Part shown: positions 25,405-36,173 of the stretch, in pieces
Layout: every line of letters starts with the position of its first letter
Numbering within the stretch: the stretch's first letter is position 1
Assembly: GCF_030056795.1 (NCBI RefSeq)
Contig: NZ_JASHKQ010000003.1
Location: forward strand, 233,627-297,626
Direction of reading: 5' to 3'
DNA from: Rhodococcus sp. IEGM 1381
GTDB lineage: Bacteria; Actinomycetota; Actinomycetes; Mycobacteriales; Mycobacteriaceae
Length of the DNA stretch: 64,000 nt
The notes under the pieces: model-generated
What the model was told of the DNA's origin: nothing
Database searches by the model: none
The model's input: only the letters and a program-made list of their open reading frames with translations
Program-made: the position numbers and the translations under genes

Positions 25405-26121
25405 GTGGAATCCTCTGCTCGTGCTCAGTCCTCGCGCCGTCTCGACGCCGCGCTCGAGTCGACGGCACAGACGCAGGAACTGATGCCGCGCCGCCGACCC
25501 ACCCAGGAACGCAGTCAACGCAAATTCGACGCCCTGCTGCAGGCCTCGCGTGAGTTGCTCAGCGACGTGGGGTTCGAGTCGTTCACCTGCGAGGAAGTTG
25601 CTTCGCGCGCCGAACTGCCGATCGGCACGCTGTACCAGTTCTTCGCCAACAAGTACGTCATCGTCTGCGAGCTCAATCGCCAGGACCTCGTCGGAGTACA
25701 ACAGGAGCTCGCCGAATTCGACGGCGAGGTCCCGTCGCTGGACTGGGTGCGGTTCCTCAACAACTTCGTCGACCACATGGCGGGCATGTGGATGACCGAC
25801 CCATCGCGCCGTGAGGTGTGGCTTGCCATGCAGTCGACGCCGTCGACTCGTGCGACCGGAGTCATCCACGAGCGAGAGTTCGCCGATCAGGTCTCGCGCA
25901 TGCTCGGGCCGTTGACTCCGCGCACACCGCGTCACCGTCGCAACCTCATGGCTCAGGTGCTGGTGCACATCGTCTACTCGATGCTGAATTTCTCGGTGCA
26001 GGACGGCCAGAGCCACGAGGACGCCGTAGCCGAACTCAAGCGAATCATGATGGCGTATCTGCTCGTCGCGGAGAAAGAGAGCAGGCGCTCCGGCGGATCG
26101 ACCGTCGACAGCGATTCCTGA
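25405..26121 (+). CDS. TetR-family transcriptional regulator
   Basis: A 238-residue regulator. After a polar 30-residue start, the helix-turn-helix is RKFDALLQASRELLSDVGFE, then TCEEVASRAELPIGTLYQFF and NKYVIVCELNR. The ligand domain is helical. It is convergent with acpS and fas. The target is unknown; control of the fas locus is possible but unproven. GTG start; a second ATG is at residue 27 (MPRRRPTQERSQ). Confidence 0.9.
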   Translation: MESSARAQSSRRLDAALESTAQTQELMPRRRPTQERSQRKFDALLQASRELLSDVGFESFTCEEVASRAELPIGTLYQFFANKYVIVCELNRQDLVGVQQELAEFDGEVPSLDWVRFLNNFVDHMAGMWMTDPSRREVWLAMQSTPSTRATGVIHEREFADQVSRMLGPLTPRTPRHRRNLMAQVLVHIVYSMLNFSVQDGQSHEDAVAELKRIMMAYLLVAEKESRRSGGSTVDSDS

Positions 26122-26143
26122 GTCGGCCGAGACCGCACGAAAG

Positions 26144-26178
26144 AAGGCCCGCCCGATCTCGTGGATCGGACGGGCCTT
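26144..26178. terminator. bidirectional terminator
   Basis: A 15-bp stem (AAGGCCCGCCCGATC and its near complement) with a 5-base loop and flanking A and T runs, between the convergent tetR and acpS genes. It serves both directions. Confidence 0.85.
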
Positions 26179-26196
26179 ACTCGTTTCAGGACGGAC

Positions 26197-26589
26197 TCAC
26201 TCCTCCAGGATCGCCACTGCGGCAGCGATATCGCCGTCGTGTGTCAGCGACAGGTGAATCTTGACCGTCGGCAGGAACTCCTGCGCGATGCCGTGCAGCT
26301 TGATGGACGGACGGCCCCACGCATCGTTGACGACCTCGATCAACGGGTACGGGTTGTCACCGATCTGCGGCGGACGCGCGAATCGTGAAGTCGCCCATGC
26401 CTTCAGAACTGCTTCCTTGGCGGCCCACCGAGCTGCGTAATGGCGGGTCGGATCGGAACTCTTCGTCGCTGCATGTCGACGCTCACCCGCGGTGAAGCTG
26501 TCGCGAATCATCGTCGTGCCGACCTTTTCCATCTGCTCGGCGAAGTCGGACACCGTCACCAGGTCGAAACCCACTCCCAGAATCGCCAT
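26197..26589 (-). CDS. acpS: holo-[acyl-carrier-protein] synthase
   Basis: Transfers 4'-phosphopantetheine from CoA to the ACP domain of FAS I. 130 residues. Magnesium-binding aspartate in GVGFDLVTVSDF and glutamate in RWAAKEAVLKAW; the C-terminal HLSLTHDGDIAAAVAI is also family-specific. Its ATG overlaps the fas stop codon by one base (TGATG), so the enzyme is made with its substrate. Same arrangement as Rv2523c-Rv2524c. Confidence 0.97.
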   Translation of the reverse strand: MAILGVGFDLVTVSDFAEQMEKVGTTMIRDSFTAGERRHAATKSSDPTRHYAARWAAKEAVLKAWATSRFARPPQIGDNPYPLIEVVNDAWGRPSIKLHGIAQEFLPTVKIHLSLTHDGDIAAAVAILEE

Positions 26590-29500
26590 CAGATGGCACC
26601 CGGCAGACCGGAAGAGTAGACATCGTCCTCGCCGAGGCGAGCGGACTCGTTGAGCAACACGTTTGCCTCCAGTTCGCGTGACGCCTTGGCCGGCGTCCCG
26701 TCATGTCCCAGCCGTCGATCGTCGGGCCGCTCGTACAGGGAGTCGCCTCCCACCATCGCGGAGATAAGCCTGCGCTGTCCGGCGATGCGACGCTCGTTCG
26801 CCTTGGCTACGTACTCGGCGCGCCGATCTGCCGGAACGGCCTCGATGAACGCCTGCGGGTGCACCAGCGCGATGAGTCCGGACACGTGCCCGAAGCCGAG
26901 CGAGGTGAGCAGACCCGCCTTGAGCGGAACCGAGTCGCCGAAGCGCAGCGGCTCCCGTGCCCACACCAGATGCTCGAATCCGGTCATCTTGTCGTCGACG
27001 CAGTCGAGGCTGCGGTTCGGCGGGATGACGCCGTTGGCCAGCACCTGGCACAGGCCGATCAACTGCCAGGCAGCCGCTCCACCCTTCGAGTGTCCGGTGA
27101 GGCTCTTCTGCGAGACGACGAACAGCGGAGCGCCGTCCGAGCGGCCGATGGCCTTGGCGAGGCGGGTGTGCAGTTCCGCCTCGTTCGGGTCGTTGGCTGC
27201 GGTGGACGTGTCGTGCTTCGAGATCACGGCCACGTCGTCTGCGCTGACGCCGAGTGCGTTGAGCGAGAGCGCAAGTGCCGAATCCTTGCCGCCGCGACCG
27301 GCACTGAGTGCGCCGAGTCCCGGAGCCGGGATGGAGGTGTGCACTCCGTCGCCGTACGACTGTGCGTAGGCCACCACTCCGAGAACCGGCAGGCCCATCT
27401 CGAGTGCCAGATCGCCGCGGGCGAGCAGAATCGTTCCGCCGCCGTGCGATTCGACGAATCCGCCGCGCCTGCGATCGTTGGCCCGGGAGAAGCGTCGATC
27501 GCTGATTCCCTTGGCGGACATCGCCGCCGAGTCCGCGGTGGCCGACATGTCGCCGAAGCCGATGATGCCTTCGGTGCTCAGGTCGTCGAATCCGCCGGCG
27601 ACCACCAGCTGAGCCTTGCCCAGCTTGATCTTGTCGACGCCTTCCTCGACCGAAACTGCCGCGGTGGCACAGGCGGCAACGGGGTGAACCATCGCGCCGT
27701 AGCTACCGATGTACGACTGAACCACGTGCGCGGCAACGACGTTCGGCAGAGCCTCCTGCAGGATGTCGTTCGCACGAGCATCACCGAGCAGGGTGTCGAT
27801 GTACAGCGAGCGCATGGACTCCATGCCGCCCATGCCGGTGCCCTGCGTGTTGGCGACCAGCGTCGGGTGCACCCAGCGCATCAGTTCCGACGGGTTGAAG
27901 CCCGAGGAGATGAACGCGTCGACCGTGGTGACGATGTTCCACAGTGCAACTCGGTCGACCGAGCTGACCATGTCGGGCGAGATGCCCCACTTGGTGGGAT
28001 CGAATCCGGTCGGAATCTGTCCACCCACGGTGCGGGTGAGCTTCATCTTGCGCGGAACGCGAATCTCGGTGCCCGCCTTGCGGGTGACCTGCCAGTCGCT
28101 CGAATCCGGGACCGGCGTGATCAGCGTGTGCTCGGGATCCGCTGCCGCGAACGACCGGGCATCGATCTCGGTTCCGACCACGAACGTGAGGTCGTTGTCG
28201 AGGAAGATCGAGGTCATCAGCGGAGCGGTGTTGCCGACCATCGCGCCGTCGTCGCCGTAGGTGCGGATACCGCACTTCTCGACCACGATGTCGTGGTACT
28301 TGTCGGCGATATCCTCCTCGGGCACCAGGTCACCGGACTCGATGTCGTACCAACCCGGCTTGGGATCGTTCTCCCAGGCGATCAGGCCGGTGTTCCATGC
28401 GAGTTCGAGCACGCCTGCGGCAGAGAGCTGCTCGTCGACCTCCATCTCGAACCGGGTACGCGCCGAACCGTACGGTCCGAGCTCACCTGCACCGACGATG
28501 ACGATCAGGTCCTTCGGATCGACGTCCAGTGTCGGCCACGCCGGAGCGGTGGTCGACGTCGACAGCCGCGGCGGTGCAGGCAGTGCCGCGATCACCGAGT
28601 TGTCCACTGCCTCTTCGGTCTTCTCGGCCGCGGCCGCAGCTGCATCCCGAGCAAGCTCGACGAGGTTGAGCTTGGTGTTGGCCAAGCCGCCCGTGAGATC
28701 GGCGACGATCGGCTCCTGCGCAGCCTGACGGCGAGCGGCAGGTGTGCAGAGTTCGAGCAGCTCGGTCGCCATTTCCTCGGTCGACCAGGTGCGCACACCC
28801 TCGGCCTCGACGGCCTCGACGATGGGATCGTTGCCACCCATCAGGCCGGTGCCGCGCACCCACCCGATGTGAGCATGGGCGATGGACACCCGCTCGGCCC
28901 AGTTCTTCTCCGAGCCCCACTTGGCGACAACCGCATCGAGTGCAGCCTTCGATTCGCCGTAAGCACCGTCGCCACCGAACATTCCGCGGTTCGGCGATCC
29001 CGGAAGCACCACGTGCAGGTGGGTGTCGATGTCGGTGTCGTAGCCGACCTTCGCCAGTCCGGTGATCAGACGCTCGACCGACCAGAGCAGCACGCGCATT
29101 TCCATCTCGGCGCGAGCACCGGCGTCGGACATCTCGCCCATGACCCGGGGTGCGGCGAACGGGAACAGCATCGTCGGTGTCGTGGCGGCCTTGACCAGAG
29201 TCTTTGCGCCACCGGCAGTGTCGATGAAGTCGCTGCCGATCCACTCGATGAGAGCATCGACGTCGGTGTACGACGCGATGTTGGCCGGAACCACCCACAG
29301 CGACGCTCCGCTGCGTGCGTTGTCGCGGTAGAGCGAGCGGTAGAAGCCGAGCCGCTCGTCATCGAGCCTGGAAGTGGTGACGAAGACCGTCGCTCCCCCG
29401 GCCAGCAGCTTGGCGGTCACCGCTGCTGCGATGGATCCCTTGCTGCCACCGGTGACGACCGCGACCTCGTCGGCCCACTGGCCCTTGTCCTCGGATGCGA

Positions 29501-32500
29501 CCGCGATGTCCGCGATGCGTCCGAAAGTCTCGGCGAGCACGGTCTTGTTCTCGTAGTCGGCCTTGGCCTTCCACCACTGTGCTTGAGCTGCAACGGCATT
29601 GCCGGCACCGGCGAAGGACTCGACCGCGACATCGCCTGCGGTACCGAGCCACAACCGGGCCAGATCCTCACGGGCAGTTGCCCACCGGTCGTCGATCAGC
29701 ACAGCGCGCTTGGCGTCGAACGCGGGAGCGACCAGGCGAGGCCAGTCCGATCCGAGTTCGGCCGAAACAAGCTCGACCAGAGCGGCATCGGGATCCTCGG
29801 CCAGCAGTGCATTGGGAGCTTCCGCCAGCCCGAGCTGTTCGAGCACCAGCCGAGCTGCAGAGGCGAGAACGCCGTCGCGACCGGTGATGTGCTCGGTGAA
29901 CTCACCCAGAGCAGCAGCGTCGACGGTTCCGCCGGCTCCACCTCCTGCTTGCGGCATCGACACTGCGACGCCGCGACGTGCGGCCACTGCTGCTACTGCC
30001 GAATCGATGACGTTGTCGACAGCAGTGCCGTCGGCGAGTGCGCCGTCGGCCAGGCCGCCGAGCGCACCGCCGCGGACCGAGGCACCGTCACGGGTACCGA
30101 GTGCGACCTCGGCAGTGACGTGATGCGCCCAGCCGTCGCCCAGTTCCCAGGTCTTCTTGACGCGATCGGCGATCGAGGCCGGGCGTCGTCCCGAAGGACC
30201 GAAGACCTTGCGAAGGTGATCGTTGATGGAGTCGCTGAGCACCGGCCCGAAGGGCTTGTAAGTGCGGGCCAGCTTGTTCACCGTGCCGGAAAGTGCGCCC
30301 ATGTCAGCGTCGGCGGCACCGTCGATGGCACCGAGCGAGAGCTCGGAACCGAGGTCGACGAGCAGCTGGTTACGACGCGAGGACACACCGTCGCACAGTG
30401 CCTCGATGGTGTCGGCGGGCCCGATCTGATCGAGCTGCAGTTTGGTCCACAGGCCGATCAGGATCTTGGTCGCATCGGCGGCTACGAACGCGATGTCGTC
30501 GGGGCGCGGTCCGCCCGACGGTGCAGCGGCCGGAGCGGGTGCTGCAGCCGGAGCAGCCGCAGCTACAGGAGCAGCGGTCTCGGGAGCGGGAGTTGCCTCG
30601 TCCTCGTCGGCCGGAGCCGGATCGGTGTCGGTGCCGTAGACGATCGCGGCTTCACGTTCGAGGTTGAGCACCTCGACCGGGTGACCGAAGCGGCCGGGCA
30701 GCTTGAGGGTCTGCGAGGCGAGGTTGGCCACGGTCGGCGTTGCACCGAGACCGATCTCGACGAAGCGCTCGACGCCCATGCCACCGTCGGACTCGTCCGC
30801 GAACAGCAGGTCCTGCGTCTCGATCCACCGAACCGGGCTGGCGAACTGCCATGCCAGCAGCTCGGTCAGGATCACGCGGCACAGATCACTCGGCCGTGCG
30901 GCCCACGAATCGAAGTCCGCGAGAACGGTGTTCAGCGGCTCGGACGGCACCAAATCGGCGATCTCCTGCGCGAATTCGCGCTTCAGCGAGAACGGCTTGG
31001 GCACCAGGTTCGGGATGTAGCGCCCCACCAGGATCGCCGGATCCAGCTGCTCGGGCAGCAAGGTCTGCAGGCGGTTGCGGAAGTCGTCGACTCCGCCGCG
31101 CAGCACGGTCGAGTGGAACGGCACGTCGATGCCCGGAACCATGATGTAAGCGGCCTTGCCACCGAATTCTGCCCGGCGAACCGCGATCTTCTTCTCGAGC
31201 TCGCCGAGGCCGGCGACCGTGCCTGCAATGGCGTACTGCGAACCGCGCAGGTTGAGGTTGACGATCTCGAGGAACTCACCGGACTCTGCTGCGACACCGG
31301 CGACGAAGCCCTGCACGTCCTCGTCGGCGAGGCCGATCTGAGACGGACGAATGGCTGCCATGCGGTAGTCGCTTCGGCCGTTCTCGTCACGAGGAACGAG
31401 TGCGTGCATGGCCGAGCCACGCTGGAAGACGACCTCGAGGACGGCTTCGAGCGGAAGCACACCGGCGACGGCGGCGAGTGCGTTGTACTCACCCACCGAG
31501 TGGCCGGCGAGGATGGAGTTCTCCACGAACGCACCGGATTCACGCAGCTCGGCAACCTGTGCGACACCGAGAACGGCCATCGCAACCTGGGTGAACTGCG
31601 TCAGGTGCAGCACACCGTCGGGATGCTTGTGCGTGACGCCGCGCGCCTTGAGAGTTGTCGGGTTGTCGCGCACCACAGCGAGAATCGAGAATCCGAGCGC
31701 GCTGCGGGTGTGCTTGTCGGCACGCTCCCACACTTCACGTGCGGCCTTCGACCGAGCCCGTGCGTCCAGTCCCATACCCGGGCGCTGGATGCCCTGGCCG
31801 GGGAAGGCGTAGACGGTCTTCGGCGCAGCGGTGCGAGCAGTGGCGACCATGACGAGTTCGCCTGCGACACGGCAGGACACCTCGACGAGCTCTGCACCCT
31901 GGTCGAATCCGGTGCGGTCGACGCGAACGTCGATCTCGGCTCCGGGGCGAACCATGCCGAGGAAGCGTGCAGTCCATGCGGTGAGACGACGCGGCGGAGT
32001 CTTGGTGTCCGCGTGATCGACTGCGGTGACCGTCTGCTGGGCAGCCGCCGAGAGCCACATGCCGTGCACGATCGGGCTGCCGAGTCCGGCGAGCAATGCT
32101 GCGGCGTCCGAGGTGTGAATCGGGTTGTGGTCACCCGAGACCTGAGCGAACGCGGCCATGTTGCGCGGGGCCACGATGGTGGCCAGACGGCGACGACGAC
32201 GCGGGGTGTCCTTGGCGTCGGCGCTGAGCGATCCGCCGGCGCGAGCCGGATCGGACAGCTCACCCTTGCCGGTGCGTCCACGAATAGCGAAGCGCTCCAC
32301 AAGGGTTGCGACGGAGGGAGCATCGAGACCCTCGCCGAGCATGGCACCGATCTCGACGGTGACCTCGACGACGCGACCGAGGTCGGTGTCGAGCACCTCT
32401 CCTGCCGCAGCCTTGACCACGAGAATCGAAGTGTCGGTGGGCAATTCACCGACCAGGTTGACGCTGTGATCGAGGTGCACCAGGTCGAGCATGCCCTCGA

Positions 32501-35500
32501 TGACGTCGATGCCCTCAGCGTTGCGAGTGGCACCGAGGACGGCGAAGACTGCGGGCCAGCAGGCACCGACCAGAACGTCAGGAACGGCCTTGCCGCTGAC
32601 GGTCAGTGTATCGGGCAGTCCGGAACCGGTGACGCCGGCGTGGTCGGCGATCAGATCGGGGATCCACGCGATGTTCAGCCGCGCGACGCCGCCCTTGACG
32701 GCCGGAAGCTCCTGGCCGGCAGCAACTCCGAGCAGTGCCGACATGGCCTGCTGGGCATCCTGCGCGGTGACGACGGGAGCGCCACCGTCGATCGTGGACG
32801 CGGGCACCGTCAGACGGATGCGTACTTCCTTGCCCGGAGCGAGAGGAACCAGCAGCTCCACATGCTCGGCATCGAGCACGGTCAGCGAAGAGCCGGTCTG
32901 CGGATGCGAGGCAACAGAATCGGAATCGACGGTCCACTCGGCCGGACCACCCAAGCGTGCAACGGGGTTCTGCGTCATCCGCGAAGCCCAGGTGACGTCG
33001 GGAGCTGCCAGCACGATGCCCAGCAGTCCGGGCGCGATCTCGGCGTGGCGACGGCTGGCGATGGCCGCCGGCTCGACACCCTCGGCGAGAAGCTGGTCCG
33101 CAGTGGCCTTCTCGAACCGGTTCAGCAGTTCGCCGACCGGCTCGTCCACGCGGGTGATGCCGGCGACGGCAACGGTTCCGGGGATGATGCAGACCTGATC
33201 GGCGGAGTAGCGAGGATCGTGTGCCTGCCACAGCGAGTCACTGCGCCACCAGCGGCGCACGTCACCGTCGACGACGGGGACGAAGTTGACCGGCTTGCCG
33301 GGCATCCGGCACAGCGAGGTGAAGAAGGTGATGTCGGCCGGGTGCAGCACCACGTCGGCGGCGTCGGGGAACTGTGCGATCAGCGACTTCAGTGCTGCGC
33401 GCGGACGTTCGAGAACCTCGGCGTCCGAGAACAGGGTGGGGATGGGTCCGCGATCGACCGGGTGCAGACGTGCCTCGGCGCGCTGCAGCATCTCCAGGAA
33501 GCGGGTGCGCCAGGTGATGTCGAGCCATACCGATTCACGTGCCTCGGTCACGGCATCGGTGAACTCACCGCCGCAATCGAAGTCGCTGCGCGAGTCGGTA
33601 CCGATGGCCAGATCCAGGTAGCGGGCGAGCCACTGCTGGTAGGTCATCTCGGCGACGTCACCGAAGAACGGCTTTGCGGTTCCGTCGAGTGCAGCGATGA
33701 TCTCGTCGCGGCGCTCGGCCACGGCGTCGGCGTTGCCGGCGACCTCGTCGAGCAGTCGACCGCAACGCGATGCCGCGTTGTCGATTTCGTGAATGTCGGC
33801 ACCCAGCTGGCTACGGCCCGAAGCCATTCCGCCGTTGGCGGTTCCGGCACCGACCCAGTCAGGGGTTCCCGGTGTATCGACGAGAAGCTGCTTGACCTCG
33901 GGTGCCGTGGTGGCTTCGAGGGTGGCCATGGCAGCCGTGCCGACGAGGATTCCGTCGAGCGGCATCTTGGGGTAGCCGTAGACGGCCGACCAGGTGCCGG
34001 TGAGGTATTCCGCTGCGCGCTCGGGGGTTCCGATACCGCCGCCGACACAGATGACGAGGTTGGGCCGCGACCGCAGCTCTGCGTAGGTGGTCAACAGCAG
34101 GTCGTCGAGGTCCTCCCACGAGTGGTGCCCGCCTGCGCGGCCACCTTCGATGTGGACGTTGACCTGGTAGGACGGCACCTCGTTGGCGATGCGGATGACG
34201 GCACGAATCTGCGCGACGGTGCCGGGCTTGAACGAGACGTAGCTGATGCCCGCCTCGGACAGCTCTTCGATGAGAGCGACTGCCTCGTCGAGCTCGGGGA
34301 TGCCTGCTGTGACGACGACGCCGTCGATGGCGGCACCTGCTGCGCGAGCGCGCTGCACGATGCGGCGACCGCCGAGCTGCAGCTTCCACAGGTAGGGATC
34401 GAGGAACAGCGAGTTGAACTGGATGGCCCGGCCGGGCTCGAGCAGCGTGGAGAGCTCCGCGACGCGATCGGTGAAGATGTCCTCGGTGACCTGGCCGCCA
34501 CCGGCGAGCTCGGCCCAGTGGCCTGCATTGGCAGCTGCGGCAACGATCTTCGCGTCGACCGTCGTCGGCGTCATGCCGGCGAGGAGGATCGGCGAACGTC
34601 CGGTCATCTTGGTGAAGGAGGTCTCGACCACGATGCGGCCGTCGGGCAATGTGACCGGCTTGGGCGCAAAGGCAGACCATGCGGGCTGCACCTCGGGTGC
34701 AGCTCCCGGAGTGAGCAGATTGCGGTGGCCCCCGCGTGAGGACGCGGCGATGATGCCGACGCCCTGTCCTCGCAGTGCCGGAGTGGTCATGCGGGTGAGC
34801 AGGTCGCCCGGACCGAGGTCGAGGATCCAATCGGCACCGGCGTCGACAACGCCGTCGATGGCGTCGACCCAGTCCACGGAGTCGACCAGGATCTTCTGCG
34901 CGAGGCCGCGAGCGAGCTCGACGTCGAGTCCACAGCGCTGTGCCCAGGCGCTGACGAGTTCGACAGCGTCCTCGAGAGCGGGGTGATGGAAGCCGATCTC
35001 GACCGGAAGCTGCTCGAAGACCGGAGCGAACACGGCACCGCCACGCTTCTTGGCGTCGCGCTCACGGTCTTCCTCGGCAGCGATCTGCTCGCACTTCTCC
35101 TGAACGCGAGCCAGCTGGGCCGGCGGTCCCGAGAGTACGACGCGACGGCGACCGTTGCGGATGGCGAGTGCAGCGGAACGCTCCGGCGCTCCGACGATCT
35201 CGAGGTCGGCGATGATGGCCTGCAGGCGTTCGGGCTCGACGTTGGCGACCGACACCATCGGCGCACGGTCACCGGCTCCGATGATTCCGCGGCGGCGGCC
35301 GACGAGACCCGCTGCGGCACCCACGAGCTGAGCGATCGCGAGGAAGTTCGCATCCTGCGCACCGTCCGCAGCGACGGACTCGGCAGCGATGAGTCCCTGC
35401 GAGTGTCCGACCACCTTGACGGGAGGGGTCTGGGAGGGATCGAGTCCCTGCAGCTTCAGCGCACGCAGCGCTGCGACCTGGGTGAGGAACACTCCGGGAA

Positions 35501-35885
35501 GCGAGACTGCGGCAGAGGTCAGTGCGGCCTCGGACGGTCCGTACGAGCCGACGGTGTCGTCGTCGGCGAGATCCTGCTCGAGCATCCAGCCGATGGGGTC
35601 GAACCCCACGGAGCGGACGACCAGTAGCTCGTCGGAGACGGGCGCGAGTACGGCTGCAGCCTCGTTGACGAGATCGGTGAGTTCGGGCTCGAGTGCGGAA
35701 TCGCGGGCCAGCTCTTCGAGGGAGCTGAGCCACGGTGCACCCTGACCACCGAATGCCAAAGCATAGGGCTCGCCCGCGGCGAAACGATCTGCCAGAGTCC
35801 GAGAGCCGCCATTGCTTCTAGGGGATTTGCCTGCGTTGCCCCGCGTGCCGCGTCCGTGTGATGGTGTGCTCTCGTTGATCGTCAA
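26589..35885 (-). CDS. fas: type I fatty acid synthase
   Basis: A 3098-residue multifunctional enzyme making C16-C26 acyl-CoA for membrane lipids and mycolic acid precursors. Domains in order: acetyltransferase (GHSQG near residue 158), enoyl reductase (AGHWAELAGGGQVTED near 460), dehydratase (SGDHNPIHTSD near 1250), malonyl/palmitoyl transferase (GHSVGEYNAL near 1460), ACP (LVDLGSELSLGAIDG near 1840), ketoreductase (VVTGGSKGSIAAAV near 2145) and ketosynthase (catalytic Cys in ACATAAVS near 2737; HDTST and GHSKGGAA histidines near 2890 and 2930). The frame is open to 36026, but the TTG at 35885 (LTINEST) follows GAGAGGAA and fits the start of family members. Confidence 0.97.
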   Translation of the reverse strand: MTINESTPSHGRGTRGNAGKSPRSNGGSRTLADRFAAGEPYALAFGGQGAPWLSSLEELARDSALEPELTDLVNEAAAVLAPVSDELLVVRSVGFDPIGWMLEQDLADDDTVGSYGPSEAALTSAAVSLPGVFLTQVAALRALKLQGLDPSQTPPVKVVGHSQGLIAAESVAADGAQDANFLAIAQLVGAAAGLVGRRRGIIGAGDRAPMVSVANVEPERLQAIIADLEIVGAPERSAALAIRNGRRRVVLSGPPAQLARVQEKCEQIAAEEDRERDAKKRGGAVFAPVFEQLPVEIGFHHPALEDAVELVSAWAQRCGLDVELARGLAQKILVDSVDWVDAIDGVVDAGADWILDLGPGDLLTRMTTPALRGQGVGIIAASSRGGHRNLLTPGAAPEVQPAWSAFAPKPVTLPDGRIVVETSFTKMTGRSPILLAGMTPTTVDAKIVAAAANAGHWAELAGGGQVTEDIFTDRVAELSTLLEPGRAIQFNSLFLDPYLWKLQLGGRRIVQRARAAGAAIDGVVVTAGIPELDEAVALIEELSEAGISYVSFKPGTVAQIRAVIRIANEVPSYQVNVHIEGGRAGGHHSWEDLDDLLLTTYAELRSRPNLVICVGGGIGTPERAAEYLTGTWSAVYGYPKMPLDGILVGTAAMATLEATTAPEVKQLLVDTPGTPDWVGAGTANGGMASGRSQLGADIHEIDNAASRCGRLLDEVAGNADAVAERRDEIIAALDGTAKPFFGDVAEMTYQQWLARYLDLAIGTDSRSDFDCGGEFTDAVTEARESVWLDITWRTRFLEMLQRAEARLHPVDRGPIPTLFSDAEVLERPRAALKSLIAQFPDAADVVLHPADITFFTSLCRMPGKPVNFVPVVDGDVRRWWRSDSLWQAHDPRYSADQVCIIPGTVAVAGITRVDEPVGELLNRFEKATADQLLAEGVEPAAIASRRHAEIAPGLLGIVLAAPDVTWASRMTQNPVARLGGPAEWTVDSDSVASHPQTGSSLTVLDAEHVELLVPLAPGKEVRIRLTVPASTIDGGAPVVTAQDAQQAMSALLGVAAGQELPAVKGGVARLNIAWIPDLIADHAGVTGSGLPDTLTVSGKAVPDVLVGACWPAVFAVLGATRNAEGIDVIEGMLDLVHLDHSVNLVGELPTDTSILVVKAAAGEVLDTDLGRVVEVTVEIGAMLGEGLDAPSVATLVERFAIRGRTGKGELSDPARAGGSLSADAKDTPRRRRRLATIVAPRNMAAFAQVSGDHNPIHTSDAAALLAGLGSPIVHGMWLSAAAQQTVTAVDHADTKTPPRRLTAWTARFLGMVRPGAEIDVRVDRTGFDQGAELVEVSCRVAGELVMVATARTAAPKTVYAFPGQGIQRPGMGLDARARSKAAREVWERADKHTRSALGFSILAVVRDNPTTLKARGVTHKHPDGVLHLTQFTQVAMAVLGVAQVAELRESGAFVENSILAGHSVGEYNALAAVAGVLPLEAVLEVVFQRGSAMHALVPRDENGRSDYRMAAIRPSQIGLADEDVQGFVAGVAAESGEFLEIVNLNLRGSQYAIAGTVAGLGELEKKIAVRRAEFGGKAAYIMVPGIDVPFHSTVLRGGVDDFRNRLQTLLPEQLDPAILVGRYIPNLVPKPFSLKREFAQEIADLVPSEPLNTVLADFDSWAARPSDLCRVILTELLAWQFASPVRWIETQDLLFADESDGGMGVERFVEIGLGATPTVANLASQTLKLPGRFGHPVEVLNLEREAAIVYGTDTDPAPADEDEATPAPETAAPVAAAAPAAAPAPAAAPSGGPRPDDIAFVAADATKILIGLWTKLQLDQIGPADTIEALCDGVSSRRNQLLVDLGSELSLGAIDGAADADMGALSGTVNKLARTYKPFGPVLSDSINDHLRKVFGPSGRRPASIADRVKKTWELGDGWAHHVTAEVALGTRDGASVRGGALGGLADGALADGTAVDNVIDSAVAAVAARRGVAVSMPQAGGGAGGTVDAAALGEFTEHITGRDGVLASAARLVLEQLGLAEAPNALLAEDPDAALVELVSAELGSDWPRLVAPAFDAKRAVLIDDRWATAREDLARLWLGTAGDVAVESFAGAGNAVAAQAQWWKAKADYENKTVLAETFGRIADIAVASEDKGQWADEVAVVTGGSKGSIAAAVTAKLLAGGATVFVTTSRLDDERLGFYRSLYRDNARSGASLWVVPANIASYTDVDALIEWIGSDFIDTAGGAKTLVKAATTPTMLFPFAAPRVMGEMSDAGARAEMEMRVLLWSVERLITGLAKVGYDTDIDTHLHVVLPGSPNRGMFGGDGAYGESKAALDAVVAKWGSEKNWAERVSIAHAHIGWVRGTGLMGGNDPIVEAVEAEGVRTWSTEEMATELLELCTPAARRQAAQEPIVADLTGGLANTKLNLVELARDAAAAAAEKTEEAVDNSVIAALPAPPRLSTSTTAPAWPTLDVDPKDLIVIVGAGELGPYGSARTRFEMEVDEQLSAAGVLELAWNTGLIAWENDPKPGWYDIESGDLVPEEDIADKYHDIVVEKCGIRTYGDDGAMVGNTAPLMTSIFLDNDLTFVVGTEIDARSFAAADPEHTLITPVPDSSDWQVTRKAGTEIRVPRKMKLTRTVGGQIPTGFDPTKWGISPDMVSSVDRVALWNIVTTVDAFISSGFNPSELMRWVHPTLVANTQGTGMGGMESMRSLYIDTLLGDARANDILQEALPNVVAAHVVQSYIGSYGAMVHPVAACATAAVSVEEGVDKIKLGKAQLVVAGGFDDLSTEGIIGFGDMSATADSAAMSAKGISDRRFSRANDRRRGGFVESHGGGTILLARGDLALEMGLPVLGVVAYAQSYGDGVHTSIPAPGLGALSAGRGGKDSALALSLNALGVSADDVAVISKHDTSTAANDPNEAELHTRLAKAIGRSDGAPLFVVSQKSLTGHSKGGAAAWQLIGLCQVLANGVIPPNRSLDCVDDKMTGFEHLVWAREPLRFGDSVPLKAGLLTSLGFGHVSGLIALVHPQAFIEAVPADRRAEYVAKANERRIAGQRRLISAMVGGDSLYERPDDRRLGHDGTPAKASRELEANVLLNESARLGEDDVYSSGLPGAI

Positions 35886-36033
35886 GGCTGAAGATTCCTC
35901 TCGTGGGCGCCTCGGGGGTCGGGGCGCTCGCTGTGATGGCTGCCCGAGTGCGTCGTGGGCTTTCGCGGCAGAAGCAGTGAGCCGGTCGTCGTCGACAGGT
36001 CTCTCCGCGCTGCTCAAGATTGACACAAAATCA

Positions 36034-36047
36034 TGAGGAAATCCTCA
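36034..36047. promoter_or_regulatory. dyad upstream of fas, copy 1
   Basis: A perfect inverted repeat TGAGGA-AA-TCCTCA, 149 bases upstream of the fas start. A close copy lies 140 bases further on. Confidence 0.5.
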
Positions 36048-36173
36048 GGTTTGCTCGGACGTCCGAGTGCTACCAGCGAGTACGCCCCTTCGAGCGGCAT
36101 TACTTTTTGTTTACCCAACTCGTCGGTAACCCACATTCACGCTGGCGAGAGGATCGCCTCGGTGCGCAGAACA

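Noticed and set aside
26703..34739. Very long plus-strand open frame (2678 codons) antisense to fas
   Set aside because: It is the mirror of fas codon bias; composition is His/Gly/Arg-rich with no domain, while the minus strand gives all FAS I domains.
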